Notes: generated by a model from the sequence alone, not told the origin. A stretch of 64,000 nt of DNA from Mucilaginibacter lacusdianchii (GCF_009770985.1 NZ_WSRW01000001.1:62001-126000), one strand, 5' to 3'; positions 35,576 through 45,148 are shown, counted from the first letter of the stretch. Made by a program: numbers and translations.

Positions 35576-37777
35576 ATGAAAAAACTGCTACTCGCTCTTT
35601 TATGCTGCCTGCCGGCACTGGTTTTTGCTCAAAAGTTTACCCCGCAAGAAATTGCCCGTTACCAGGCGCAAGCCAAACAGGTAACTATCATTCGCGACAA
35701 TTGGGGTGTACCGCATATTTACGCTAAAACTGATGCCGATGTGGTGTTTGGCCTGCTGTACGCCCAATGCGAAGAAAATTTTAAGGGCATCGAGCGTAAT
35801 TACCTGTACCAGCTAGGCAAGCAAGCACATATAGATGGAGAGAGCAACCTGTACACAGACGTTCAACTGCAGCTGATTGCCGACAGTGCCGATGCCATTA
35901 AAGAATACAAAAGCAGTGCCCTTTGGTTTAAAAAGCTAATGGATGCCTTTGCCGACGGCGTTAATTATTACCTATACAAACATCCCGAAACAAAACCACA
36001 GGTACTTACTCATTTTGAGCCTTGGTACGCCTTGATGTTTACGGATGGCAGCGTTAACGCCACAGTTACCGGCGGCATCAATTTGAATGAAACCCGGCAA
36101 TTCTATAGTAATGCGCCCGAGGCAAAGATAGGTGCACTGCAAAAACCAACACTAAGTTTGGAAGACCGCGTATTTGATCGCGAGATTGGCTCGAATGGCT
36201 TTGCCATTGGGCCTAACAAATCGGCTTCGGGTAACGCTATGTTATATATCAATCCGCACGTGCCGTTTTACTTCCGGTCAGAAGTGCATTTGGTAAGCGA
36301 GGAAGGGCTAAATGCCTACGGTGCGGTTACCTGGGGTCAGTTTTTTATCTATCAGGGATTTAACCAACATTGCGGTTGGATGCATACCTCCAGTAATGCA
36401 GATGTGGGCGATGTGTATCTGGAAAAGGTAACCAAAAAGGGCAATGAATGGTTCTACGAGTACAACGGCAAGCAAATGCCGGTTATGCAACGTCAACTAA
36501 CCATTAATTGCAAAAAAGGCAACGAAGTAGCACCCGTAAAAATTACTGGTTTCTATACGCATCATGGTCCTATTTTGGGTAGCCGTAACGGGCAATGGAT
36601 GAGCCTGAAGGCCAATAACCGTTCGTACAACGCTTTGCTCGAATCATGGCTGGTTACCAAAGCCAACACCTATGCGCAGTATCAAATAGCAATGGATTTA
36701 CTATCCAACGCTACCAATAATACCGTTTATGCCGATGACAAGGGTAACACGGCTTTTTGGTATGGCAATTTTGTGCCTAAGCGCAACTCTAAGCTGGATT
36801 GGACACAACCGGTTGATGGCACTACTTCGGCTACCGAATGGCAGGGGTTACACGCGTTAAGCGAGCTAGTGCAGGTACATAATCCGAAAAGTGGGTGGAT
36901 ACAAAACTGCAATGCTACTCCCTATGCCTCGGCCGGTGCCGAAAGCCCGGATGCCAGTAAGTATCCGGCCTATATGGCACCCGATGGGCAAAATTATCGA
37001 GGTGTAAACGCAGTACGGTTATTTGACAACAAAGAGAAACTTACATTAGACGCTTTAATTACCAAAGGCTACGACCATTACCTGGCTGCCTTCGATGTAT
37101 TGCTGCCACCGTTGTTTAAAGCTTACGAGCAGGTAACTGATACGGCTTTGAAACATGTACTTACGCCGCCAATCCAAATTTTGCAACAATGGGATCGTAA
37201 CTCGGCCGTAAACTCGATAGCCACAACACTGGCCGTTGAATGGGGTACCCGCATTATGGGCAGCCTCCCTCGCCCATCATCATCCGAGGAAGGCACGTAT
37301 CAAACCAAACGTATAGAGCAGCTCGAAAAAACATTAACCTCCGAGCAGCAATTGTCTGCCTTTTTAGAAACGCTGAATGATTTACGTAACCGATACGGCA
37401 CCTGGCAAGTGCAATGGGGCTACATCAACCGTTACCAGCGCCCGGCCGACGGTAAAACATTTGACGATAATCAGCCTAGCCTAGCCGCATCTTCAGTGGC
37501 ATCCGTTTTTGGACAGCTTCCATCATTTGTAAGCCGGTTAACACCCGACACTAAACGCCGTTATGGATATTCGGGAAACAGCTTTATTGCAGCAGTAGAG
37601 TTTGGTCCGCGTGTTAAAGCCAAAACGGTTATCACCGGCGGCCAAAGTTTCGACCCGGCCTCCCGGCATTTTACCGACCAGGCACAGATGTACCTGGATG
37701 GCAAATTCAAAGATGTGCTGTTTTATAAAGAGGATGTATTGAAGCATGTAGAGCGGAGCTACCATCCAGGAGAATAA
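35576..37777 (+). CDS. penicillin-acylase-family N-terminal nucleophile hydrolase
   Basis: 733 residues with signal peptide MKKLLLALLCCLPALVFA. After the alpha chain comes the autoprocessing site EIGSNGFAIGPNKS, where the serine after the glycine becomes the N-terminal nucleophile, then MLYINPHVPF and WGQFFIYQGFNQHCGWMHT. The family cleaves amide bonds of beta-lactams, acyl-homoserine lactones or related acyl-amides in the periplasm. Substrate is not predictable from sequence. It is divergent from the esterase gene. Confidence 0.9.
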   Translation: MKKLLLALLCCLPALVFAQKFTPQEIARYQAQAKQVTIIRDNWGVPHIYAKTDADVVFGLLYAQCEENFKGIERNYLYQLGKQAHIDGESNLYTDVQLQLIADSADAIKEYKSSALWFKKLMDAFADGVNYYLYKHPETKPQVLTHFEPWYALMFTDGSVNATVTGGINLNETRQFYSNAPEAKIGALQKPTLSLEDRVFDREIGSNGFAIGPNKSASGNAMLYINPHVPFYFRSEVHLVSEEGLNAYGAVTWGQFFIYQGFNQHCGWMHTSSNADVGDVYLEKVTKKGNEWFYEYNGKQMPVMQRQLTINCKKGNEVAPVKITGFYTHHGPILGSRNGQWMSLKANNRSYNALLESWLVTKANTYAQYQIAMDLLSNATNNTVYADDKGNTAFWYGNFVPKRNSKLDWTQPVDGTTSATEWQGLHALSELVQVHNPKSGWIQNCNATPYASAGAESPDASKYPAYMAPDGQNYRGVNAVRLFDNKEKLTLDALITKGYDHYLAAFDVLLPPLFKAYEQVTDTALKHVLTPPIQILQQWDRNSAVNSIATTLAVEWGTRIMGSLPRPSSSEEGTYQTKRIEQLEKTLTSEQQLSAFLETLNDLRNRYGTWQVQWGYINRYQRPADGKTFDDNQPSLAASSVASVFGQLPSFVSRLTPDTKRRYGYSGNSFIAAVEFGPRVKAKTVITGGQSFDPASRHFTDQAQMYLDGKFKDVLFYKEDVLKHVERSYHPGE

Positions 37778-37987
37778 CGATAATACGTCCTTATACATTT
37801 TCCCTTTTTGAGGTTTATGCTTTTATTTAATTTCCTCCAACAGCTAACAACTTAATTCACCCGTTCGTTTCTAGCCTACAAGAGCTTTAGAAGCACTAAA
37901 AAAAGTTAAACAAAGGCACAAACCTTAACATTATCATTCCCCTAACAATATAACATAACGCCAACAATCTATCTCACGGGCAATCCC

Positions 37988-37995
37988 TATCTTTG
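37988..37995 (+). promoter_or_regulatory. -7 box TATCTTTG before the MBL-rhodanese gene
   Basis: Exact TAnnTTTG match ending eight bases before the ATG, implying a leader of only about five bases. Confidence 0.55.
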
Positions 37996-38003
37996 CCACC
38001 ATC

Positions 38004-39353
38004 ATGTTGATACATCAGTTTTATGATACCGATTTGGCACATGCCTCGTACGCCATATTACGGGCAGGCCGAATAATAGTAATTGACCCGGCACGCGACC
38101 CGCAACCCTATTATGATTTTGCAGCTTTACACGAAGCCGATTTAGTGGGCGTGATTGAAACACACCCGCATGCTGACTTTGTGAGTTCACATTTGGAAAT
38201 GCACGAAACAACCGATGCTACCATTTATGTGAGCAATTTGTTAGGCGCCACCTACCCGCATCAAACTTTTGATGAGGGCGATGTGATTGAGCTGGCCGAT
38301 ATCAAACTAAAAGCAATCAATACACCGGGCCACTCGCCGGATTCTATTTGTGTTTTGGTAGAAGACGAAAATGGTGTAGACGTAGCCATTTTCACTGGCG
38401 ACACGCTGTTTGTTGGTGATGTAGGCCGCCCCGATTTACGTGAAGATGTGGGCAACATTACCGCTAAAAAGGAAGATTTGGCAAGGCAGATGTATCAGTC
38501 TATCCAACAAAAACTGGCAAAGCTGCCTGAAGATGTGGTAGTGTATCCGGCCCACGGTCCAGGTTCGCTTTGTGGTAAAAGCATGAGCTCGGATTTGCAG
38601 AGCACCATTGGCCGCGAGCTACGCCAAAACTACGCCCTTCAAGTGCAAAACGAACAAGAGTTTATACAAACACTGATTACCGATCAGCCCTTTATGCCAC
38701 GTTATTTTGGTTTTGATGTGGAATTGAATAAACAAGGTGCACCATCTTATCAGCGAAGTATAAGCAGCGTTCCACAATTAGCCAGTGATGCGGTTTTAGA
38801 GGCCGATACTATTATTATTGACGTTCGCCCGAAAGCCGCTTTCAATGCCGGACACGTGCAAGGCACTATCAATTTACAACTGCAAGGAAAATTTGAGACT
38901 TGGCTGGGTGCCATAGTTTACCCCAATGAACCGTTTTACCTGATAGCAGGAGATGAAGAAACGCTGCATACAGCTATTAAACGGGCGGCTAAAATTGGTT
39001 ACGAAGCACAGATAAAAGGCGCTTCCATAACGCCTGCTAATGCAACCGAGCAATCGGCCGAATTACAATTGGAAGATTTTAAGGCGCAGCCCGAAGCCTA
39101 TACCATCATTGACGCCCGTAATTGGAATGAAATCAACCAAAAGCTGGTATTCGAAAATTGCATGACTATTCCACTGCCCGAACTGCGCGACCGGTTAAAT
39201 GAGGTACCTACCGATAAACCTATTGTAGTGCACTGCGCTGCCGGTTACCGTTCTGCCGCCGGCCGGAGCATCCTCGCCGCAAAAATTAAAAACGTTGCGG
39301 TTTATGATTTGGGCGAGGTGGTAGTTGAATTTGTAAACGAACCTGCAAACTAA
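38004..39353 (+). CDS. MBL-fold persulfide-dioxygenase-like protein with two rhodanese domains
   Basis: 449 residues. The N-terminal ETHE1-like metallo-beta-lactamase domain (1-235) has ETHPHADFVSSH, NTPGHSPDSICV and FTGDTLFVGDVGRPDL. Two rhodanese domains follow (about 265-345 and 360-449). The second has HCAAGYRSAAG with the persulfide-forming cysteine. The first has IAGDEE at that site, so it is probably inactive. The likely role is sulfide/persulfide handling. It shares its stop with the ATG of mnmD (TAATG), a 2-thiouridine modification gene, which fits a sulfur-relay context. Confidence 0.9.
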   Translation: MLIHQFYDTDLAHASYAILRAGRIIVIDPARDPQPYYDFAALHEADLVGVIETHPHADFVSSHLEMHETTDATIYVSNLLGATYPHQTFDEGDVIELADIKLKAINTPGHSPDSICVLVEDENGVDVAIFTGDTLFVGDVGRPDLREDVGNITAKKEDLARQMYQSIQQKLAKLPEDVVVYPAHGPGSLCGKSMSSDLQSTIGRELRQNYALQVQNEQEFIQTLITDQPFMPRYFGFDVELNKQGAPSYQRSISSVPQLASDAVLEADTIIIDVRPKAAFNAGHVQGTINLQLQGKFETWLGAIVYPNEPFYLIAGDEETLHTAIKRAAKIGYEAQIKGASITPANATEQSAELQLEDFKAQPEAYTIIDARNWNEINQKLVFENCMTIPLPELRDRLNEVPTDKPIVVHCAAGYRSAAGRSILAAKIKNVAVYDLGEVVVEFVNEPAN

Positions 39354-40036
39354 TGAATACCGACCACCTATCCATAGTCACTACAGCCGACGGTTCTAAA
39401 ACAATATTCAACGCACAGGTTGGCGAAAATTATCATTCGCGGCATGGCGCTTTGCAAGAAAGTCAGCATGTATTTTTAAACTCGGGTTTACGCTATTTTT
39501 TGGCCGGTAGCGATGCCAACACCGTTTCGGTGTTGGAAGTAGGTTTGGGCACAGGTCTAAATTTTTTATTAACGGCTGATTTTTGCACAGCCAAGCAAAT
39601 ACAATTAAATTATACCGGTATTGAAGCTTTTCCATTAAATATTGAAATGCTAAGCAACACCGGATATGAGCAATACATTTCCAGCCAAATGTGGCAAAGT
39701 TTTTTGCAGCATTATACCCAATCACTACAGCAGCCAGTTACATTAAATGAATATTGTGTGTTTCAAACGGCACACTGCCAGCTGCTGAACTTTTCGGCAA
39801 GTCAGCAATATGATGTCATTTACTTCGACGCCTTTGCCGCCATTCATCAACCGGATATGTGGAATGAGGCGGCAATAGATCATACGCTACAGTTTTTAAA
39901 GCCCGGCGGCGTGTTTGTTACCTATGCCATTACCGGCAACCTGAAACGCCAAATTAAAGCTTTAGGCTTAAAAGTAGAAAAAGCACCAGGCGCACCGGGT
40001 AAGCGCGAAATGCTGCGTGCCGTAAAGCCAGCTTAA
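39353..40036 (+). CDS. mnmD: tRNA 5-methylaminomethyl-2-thiouridine-forming methyltransferase MnmD
   Basis: 227 residues, the stand-alone methyltransferase half of MnmC, finishing mnm5s2U34 in tRNA. VLEVGLGTGLNFLLT is the SAM-binding loop, YTGIEAFPLN the acidic second motif, YDVIYFDAFAAIHQPDMW the family motif and KPGGVFVTYAITGNLKR a conserved tail; GAPGKREMLRA closes it. No FAD oxidase half is attached, as usual for Bacteroidota. Translationally coupled to the MBL-rhodanese gene upstream. Confidence 0.93.
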   Translation: MNTDHLSIVTTADGSKTIFNAQVGENYHSRHGALQESQHVFLNSGLRYFLAGSDANTVSVLEVGLGTGLNFLLTADFCTAKQIQLNYTGIEAFPLNIEMLSNTGYEQYISSQMWQSFLQHYTQSLQQPVTLNEYCVFQTAHCQLLNFSASQQYDVIYFDAFAAIHQPDMWNEAAIDHTLQFLKPGGVFVTYAITGNLKRQIKALGLKVEKAPGAPGKREMLRAVKPA

Positions 40037-40407
40037 TCTACCGGGAATGCCATAGTAGTGGTTAAAGCGTTTTCGGCCTGGCGCGAGTCCAGCCGTGTAT
40101 GCTGCACTACCACCGGCATGTTACTGGTAATAACCGCAGAATAGCCAATGCCACGCGGTACAGGTGCCGGATCATGCATATTGTTAAAACGCTGGTGCAC
40201 GGTTCGACGCGCGGGCACGTCTACCTTATAGGGGCCAATAGGTTCTTTGTCTTCAAAATAAAGGGTAATTTCAACCTTTGCATCCATATCACCGGCATTA
40301 AGTATGCAAGCGGCCTCATGGCTGGTAAACTCCGGCTCAGGCCCGGTTCCGTAAGCCGGTATATAACCATCGGCAATTACCCATATTTTTTTTCCAATTG
40401 CTTGCAT
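40033..40407 (-). CDS. sensory rhodopsin transducer-like protein (ASRT family)
   Basis: 124 residues from ATG 40407; the longer open frame runs into the mazG promoter and does not fit. IWVIADGYIPAYG, SHEAACILN, ITLYFEDKEPIGPYKV and VPARRTVHQRFN match the beta-sandwich family of the Anabaena sensory rhodopsin transducer (PF07100). That protein is soluble and passes a signal from a rhodopsin. No rhodopsin gene is in the window, and most homologues in non-phototrophs also lack one. A ligand- or sugar-binding regulatory role has been proposed for the family. It overlaps the end of mnmD by four bases, convergently. Confidence 0.85.
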   Translation of the reverse strand: MQAIGKKIWVIADGYIPAYGTGPEPEFTSHEAACILNAGDMDAKVEITLYFEDKEPIGPYKVDVPARRTVHQRFNNMHDPAPVPRGIGYSAVITSNMPVVVQHTRLDSRQAENALTTTMAFPVD

Positions 40408-40455
40408 AATATTCTTGTTTGGAATGCAACAAGCTGTATAAAAAACAGTTTGGGC

Positions 40456-40478
40456 TAAGTTTGCAATACGTACTTTTG
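40456..40478 (+). promoter_or_regulatory. two tandem -7 boxes upstream of mazG
   Basis: TAAGTTTG (40456-40463) and TACTTTTG (40471-40478), both exact TAnnTTTG matches, 35 and 20 bases before the ATG. The downstream one is better placed. Confidence 0.5.
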
Positions 40479-40498
40479 CTAATCTAAAACATATACTT

Positions 40499-41302
40499 AT
40501 GCCATTAACAGCGCCTGTAACGGCTAACAACTCATCAGCAGCCTTTGAACGCCTGCTGACCATAATGAACGATTTGCGCGAGAACTGCCCTTGGGATAAA
40601 AAGCAAACCCTGGAAAGCCTGCGCCATCTTACCATAGAAGAAACCTACGAACTATCAGACGCCATACTGGACGGCGACATGGACGAAATACGCAAAGAAT
40701 TGGGCGACATTATGCTGCACTTGGTATTTTACGCCCGCATTGCTTCTGAAACTAACCAGTTTACCATTATTGATGTATTGAACGGCATTTGCGATAAACT
40801 GATAAACCGCCATCCTCATATTTATGCTGATGTTGATGTAAATAACGAAGACGACGTAAAACGCAATTGGGAACAAATTAAGCTTAAAGAAGGCAACAAA
40901 TCTGTACTGGTTGGCGTACCGGCTTCATTACCGGCATTGGTAAAGGCATCCCGCATTCAGGAAAAAGTACGTGGTGTAGGGTTTGACTGGGAAGATAAAA
41001 GCCAGGTTTGGGAAAAGGTAGAAGAAGAAATGCAGGAGTTTAAAAACGAATTTAATACCGAAAGCAATGAGGTTATTGATCATGACAAAGCCGAAGGCGA
41101 ATTTGGCGACCTGCTGTTTTCGCTGATTAACTACGCCCGTTTCATCAACATCAACCCCGAGGATGCATTGGAAAAAACAAACCGCAAATTCATCAAGCGC
41201 TTCCAACACCTGGAAAACCGGGCACGTGAGCAAGGCAAGCAATTACAAGATATGACCCTTGCCGAAATGGACGTGTATTGGAACGAGGCTAAAAGCTTAT
41301 AA
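40499..41302 (+). CDS. mazG: nucleoside triphosphate pyrophosphohydrolase MazG
   Basis: 267 residues with two MazG domains. The first has CPWDKKQTLESLRHLTIEE and ELGDIMLHLVFYARI with the ExxE metal ligands. The second has EGEFGDLLFSLINYARF. It converts dNTPs/NTPs to monophosphates and pyrophosphate and is linked to removal of damaged nucleotides and to ppGpp levels in E. coli. Full length. Divergent from the ASRT-like gene. Confidence 0.95.
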   Translation: MPLTAPVTANNSSAAFERLLTIMNDLRENCPWDKKQTLESLRHLTIEETYELSDAILDGDMDEIRKELGDIMLHLVFYARIASETNQFTIIDVLNGICDKLINRHPHIYADVDVNNEDDVKRNWEQIKLKEGNKSVLVGVPASLPALVKASRIQEKVRGVGFDWEDKSQVWEKVEEEMQEFKNEFNTESNEVIDHDKAEGEFGDLLFSLINYARFININPEDALEKTNRKFIKRFQHLENRAREQGKQLQDMTLAEMDVYWNEAKSL

Positions 41303-41372
41303 TATTTTCATTAACACTTGTTACACTTAAGCTCTGCCTTACGTATTGCCATTAATTAAATGATTTTGATTG

Positions 41373-41813
41373 ATGATGAGAATACGTTTAGGCGGGGCTT
41401 TAGCATTAATAGCAGCATTGGCAACCGGCTGCTTAAAAAGTAATGAAACACCTATTGTACAACCGCAGGGTACATTTACAGGTATTTTTTATAAGTTGCG
41501 TAATCCCCGTTATGTAAACGCTAAGCAAATATGGGATACTACCAAGATTAACTTAAGTTTACAATTAAGCGGCAATAATTTTGCAGTAACCGGCGACACT
41601 ACGCTACATGCAGGCAGTAAAGGGTTATTTGGTTACAACAGTGCCTATATAGAATTTCAAGATAATACTATTCCTGCTGGTAATACCAAACCTTTAACAG
41701 CATTACCTAAAATTCACCTGGCTGGTACCTACCCTTATCAATATGATGGCAGCATATTTCGATTAAAAGCGTGGAATGATACATTGGTTTATTTTTACGA
41801 TTTGAAAAAATAA
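41373..41813 (+). CDS. hypothetical lipoprotein
   Basis: About 146 residues. The signal is MMRIRLGGALALIAALATGC with lipobox cysteine at 20, followed by a linker (LKSNETPIVQPQ) and a small beta-rich domain (GTFTGIFYKLR, INLSLQLSGNNFAVTGDT). ATG 41373 or 41376 starts it; a TTG just upstream is less likely. It lies 45 bases upstream of an ECF sigma factor gene, so they could be co-transcribed. Family not recognised. Confidence 0.7.
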   Translation: MMRIRLGGALALIAALATGCLKSNETPIVQPQGTFTGIFYKLRNPRYVNAKQIWDTTKINLSLQLSGNNFAVTGDTTLHAGSKGLFGYNSAYIEFQDNTIPAGNTKPLTALPKIHLAGTYPYQYDGSIFRLKAWNDTLVYFYDLKK

Positions 41814-41858
41814 TATTTGCGTTAACTTACTGTTTATAGCCTGATCGACTTATCCTGA

Positions 41859-42413
41859 ATGCGTGCACATAACAGCATTGCTGAAATTGAGCTTATTCAG
41901 CAGTGTAAAGATGGTAGCTTAAAATACCAGGAATTGCTGTATAAGCGGTTCTATGGCTATGCTATGGGTATAGGTTTGCGCTATAGCACCAACCGGGATG
42001 ATGCACAGGAAGTAGTTAACGACGCCTTTATAAAAGTATTTAACACCATCAACACCTATAATACCGACCGGCCATTTAAAGCTTGGTTACGGCGCATTGT
42101 TATTAACACCTCGATAGACCGCCGGCGCAAGGACTTAAAATTCCAGTTACATACAGACATTGATGATGCCGTTCACATTGGGCATAACACTACTGCCGTT
42201 GAGCTTTTAAACGCCGAAGATATATTAAAGATGATGAACATGTTGCCGGCCATACAGCGTACTATATTTAACATGTACGAAATTGATGGTTACAACCACG
42301 ATGAAATAGCGGATATCTTATCCATACCTGCCAGTTCATCAAGAGTGTACCTGAGCCGGGCCAAAGAAAAATTAAGAAAAGCATTAACCACAGAATCTCA
42401 GAACCATGAGTGA
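41859..42413 (+). CDS. ECF-type sigma-70 factor
   Basis: 184 residues. Region 2 is YQELLYKRFYGYAMGIGLRY then DAQEVVNDAFIKVF and FKAWLRRIVINTSID; region 4 is LPAIQRTIFNMYEIDGYNHDEIADIL then SSSRVYLSRAKEKLRK. No extra domains. Its end overlaps the start of the next gene by eight bases. The next gene encodes a one-TM protein with an anti-sigma-like N-terminus, which is probably its partner. Confidence 0.93.
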   Translation: MRAHNSIAEIELIQQCKDGSLKYQELLYKRFYGYAMGIGLRYSTNRDDAQEVVNDAFIKVFNTINTYNTDRPFKAWLRRIVINTSIDRRRKDLKFQLHTDIDDAVHIGHNTTAVELLNAEDILKMMNMLPAIQRTIFNMYEIDGYNHDEIADILSIPASSSRVYLSRAKEKLRKALTTESQNHE

Positions 42414-43908
42414 ACAGTTGGATGACGATATAAGAAAGCGTATCAGCAACGTTTTCGACAACTACCAGGAGGATGACCTGGCGGCTGACGAAGGCTGGTT
42501 GTTACTGCGTGAAAAATATCCTGAAAAAGCCAAGCGCCCGATAGTAGGCGTATGGTTTTGGCGGGGTATGGTAGCGGCGGTACTATTATTGCTATGCCTT
42601 GCCGGTTTGTGGCTGCAACAACGCCGCCCGCAAACCGATCAGTTGGCCGGTACCCGTAATCGTAGCAAAGCACATGCACAGTCACCATCATCCCGCATTA
42701 ATGAGAAACTTAGCGGCAAAGATAACCCGCAGCAAACCGGAAATGCAGCTTCATCTAACCAAAGTCATGAACGTTCTGATAATCAGAACAATGGCAGCAC
42801 CATACCTAACACTTCTGTGCCTTCAACTCGTGAAGTGTACGCGCAGCGCAAATCACCTTCATCTAAAAATTCGTCTGAATTATTAAAGCCAACACTACCA
42901 CAAAAGCAAAGCCCGGCAAATATCTATGCTCCTGGACAACCATCAATCACCATTACTTCTGTTACTGTTGATAAGGTAGTTATTGATAAAAACAGCATAA
43001 CATTACCTCAAAACAATACTTTTACCGACAGTGCGGCGAATGCTTCCAAAACTATCTTAGCACAACAGAAACCTCTAACTGCTACCGGCGCAAAAGATTC
43101 TGCAAAAACCTTTACTAAAAAACCGTCGATGATTGAACTATTGGCTAGAGACCAGCAAGAACGGTCGCCAAAATTCAATAACAATAAAAAGCAGGAAAGC
43201 GACAAACGGGTTATTTACAGTGTATATGCGGCAACCTACGTTAACTACGCTAAAGGCAGCAGCACCCAGCCCAATGTTGGCGCAGGATTTACTTCGGATA
43301 TTAAGCTCGCTGGTAATTTAAAGCTGTCCACTGGTTTATCTATTGCCCAAAATAAACTTAACTATAGCGGTGAACCTACACAGCCTAGTATTATGCTGGA
43401 TGCTGTTAGAGCAAGCAGTGTATCATCATCCGTACAAAACGCTCCTATTGCATCGGCCATACCACTTGGTTTTGCTGCACGTGTAACAGGCCCCGCCGTG
43501 GTAGTAAGAAGCTATAACGTAAGCTTAACCGGATTAGACTTGCCTATTAACCTGAAATATGAGTTCAACCCACGCAAAACCGACACGTATATTGCGGCCG
43601 GATTAAGCTCGAGCACGTTTATTAATGAAACTTACCGTTACCAATATGATAACAATGTGGGCAATGCTTTAAGCGCATCATCCACCGAAAATATTCCGGA
43701 TGCCAGCAGCCGCACTGGTTTCAACAGGTTGGATTTTGCCCGCACACTGAACGTTGCTTTAGGTATGGGCGTACAATTGGGTAGCAGCAACCGACTGGTT
43801 ATCGAACCGTTTTTAAAATATCCGCTTGATGGTTTAGGATCGCAGCAAATACGCTTTGGTGCGGGCGGCGTAAACCTTAAACTAAAGTTTCAGAAACCTA
43901 AAAAGTAA
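42406..43908 (+). CDS. membrane-anchored anti-sigma-like N-terminus fused to outer-membrane-type beta domain
   Basis: 500 residues. An acidic cytoplasmic segment (1-45: DDDIRKRISNVFDNYQEDD) is followed by one transmembrane helix (about 49-68), then a long Ser/Asn/Gln-rich linker (70-260) and a C-terminal beta-barrel-like region resembling PorT/outer-membrane barrel domains (IYSVYAATYVNYAKG to LKLKFQK). This architecture is common in Bacteroidota behind ECF sigma factors, and the N-terminal part may restrain the sigma factor. The gene overlaps the sigma gene by eight bases. How a barrel-like domain can sit on an inner-membrane anchor is unclear. Confidence 0.75.
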   Translation: MSEQLDDDIRKRISNVFDNYQEDDLAADEGWLLLREKYPEKAKRPIVGVWFWRGMVAAVLLLLCLAGLWLQQRRPQTDQLAGTRNRSKAHAQSPSSRINEKLSGKDNPQQTGNAASSNQSHERSDNQNNGSTIPNTSVPSTREVYAQRKSPSSKNSSELLKPTLPQKQSPANIYAPGQPSITITSVTVDKVVIDKNSITLPQNNTFTDSAANASKTILAQQKPLTATGAKDSAKTFTKKPSMIELLARDQQERSPKFNNNKKQESDKRVIYSVYAATYVNYAKGSSTQPNVGAGFTSDIKLAGNLKLSTGLSIAQNKLNYSGEPTQPSIMLDAVRASSVSSSVQNAPIASAIPLGFAARVTGPAVVVRSYNVSLTGLDLPINLKYEFNPRKTDTYIAAGLSSSTFINETYRYQYDNNVGNALSASSTENIPDASSRTGFNRLDFARTLNVALGMGVQLGSSNRLVIEPFLKYPLDGLGSQQIRFGAGGVNLKLKFQKPKK

Positions 43909-43910
43909 AG

Positions 43911-45131
43911 TTATTTGAACCGGATGGCCCTGACAGGCGATATCTTGCTTACTAGGGTTGACGGTATCATCAGTACCAGCAAACAGACAACTAAAGTACC
44001 AAGGTTGAGCAGCATTACATCAAGTGCTTCCAGCTCTATTGGTACAAAGGTCATATAATAAGATGCTTTATCCAGTTTCAAAAAATGCGTATTGTTTTGG
44101 ATAACGCCTAAGCCTACGCCCAACAGATTACCCAGCAGCAATCCCAATCCAATAAGATAGGCGGCGTTATACAAAAATATTTTTTGGATACGCCAATTAT
44201 CCGCCCCCATGGCTTTCAACATGCCAATCATGGCCGTACGTTCTAAAATCATAATCAACAGGGCTGATATCATGTTGATGACGGCCACTACTACCATCAA
44301 TATCAGCATCACCTGCGCATTTACATCAAGCAGCTTGAGCCATTCAAAAATGGTAGGATAAGTTTCATCGATGGTATAGGCGTGCAAATAGGTTGGTAAT
44401 ATGGCATTCAAACTATCATAGGCCTGCGCACGCTCACCAAAATTAGCCACTTGTAGCTCATACCCTCCAACCTCATTGGCCGACCAATCGTTAAGTCGCT
44501 GTATGATAGAAAGGTTACCGATTACAAACGTTTTGTCCACATCTTCTACCCCTACTTCATAAATACCCACAATGGTAAATTTGCGTTTGCGCGATGTTTC
44601 CTGAATAAAGTACATCAAAAAATCATCACCCACTTTAAGCTTTAAGCGTGCTGCCGTATAGCTGGATATCATGATCTGCTTTTGCGCAGCTACTGAGTCG
44701 GCCATGTTAATCACCGTGCCGGCCATTAAAGTTTTTCTAAAAGTGGTCCAGTTATAATTTTTATCTACGCCTTTTAGTATTACCCCTTCAATTTCATCAT
44801 TGGCTTTGATGATGCCCGGCTTGGTGGCATATGGCATTAAACGGGTAATTTGGGCGTCGCCTTTTACCAGGTGCTCAAACCCCGGATCTATTTTAAAAGG
44901 CGTATTTTCGTACGAAAAATTGTTATCGAACTTGGTGATCTGCAAATCGCCGGCAAAGCCACGAACCTTTTGCTGTATTTCGCGCTTAAATCCTTTTACA
45001 ATAGCTACCGATAAAATCATCACGCCTAAGCCCAGCATAATGCCCACAATGGCAATACGCACAATCAGCTTAGAGAAAGTACGCTTAGACTGAAAGGTAA
45101 TTCGCGAGGCGATGAACGATGAAAAATTCAA
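43911..45131 (-). CDS. ABC transporter permease, LolC/LolE (FtsX) type
   Basis: 406 residues from TTG 45131. The N-terminal helix (LIVRIAIVGIMLGLGVMILS) is followed by a large periplasmic MacB-PCD-type domain (about 70-270) and three C-terminal helices with VIMISALLIMILERTAMIGMLKAMG (approximate), the FtsX signature. This is the lipoprotein-releasing permease layout. The only ATG upstream (45221) would add 30 unrelated residues and overlap the divergent gene start; overlapping divergent -7 boxes at 45149-45164 support the TTG. No ATPase gene is adjacent. Confidence 0.85.
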   Translation of the reverse strand: MNFSSFIASRITFQSKRTFSKLIVRIAIVGIMLGLGVMILSVAIVKGFKREIQQKVRGFAGDLQITKFDNNFSYENTPFKIDPGFEHLVKGDAQITRLMPYATKPGIIKANDEIEGVILKGVDKNYNWTTFRKTLMAGTVINMADSVAAQKQIMISSYTAARLKLKVGDDFLMYFIQETSRKRKFTIVGIYEVGVEDVDKTFVIGNLSIIQRLNDWSANEVGGYELQVANFGERAQAYDSLNAILPTYLHAYTIDETYPTIFEWLKLLDVNAQVMLILMVVVAVINMISALLIMILERTAMIGMLKAMGADNWRIQKIFLYNAAYLIGLGLLLGNLLGVGLGVIQNNTHFLKLDKASYYMTFVPIELEALDVMLLNLGTLVVCLLVLMIPSTLVSKISPVRAIRFK

Positions 45132-45148
45132 TGCAGATAGTTTTTTTG

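Noticed and set aside
40408..40635. 76-residue extension of the ASRT-like protein
   Set aside because: Runs through the divergent mazG promoter and coding start; family length fits ATG 40407.
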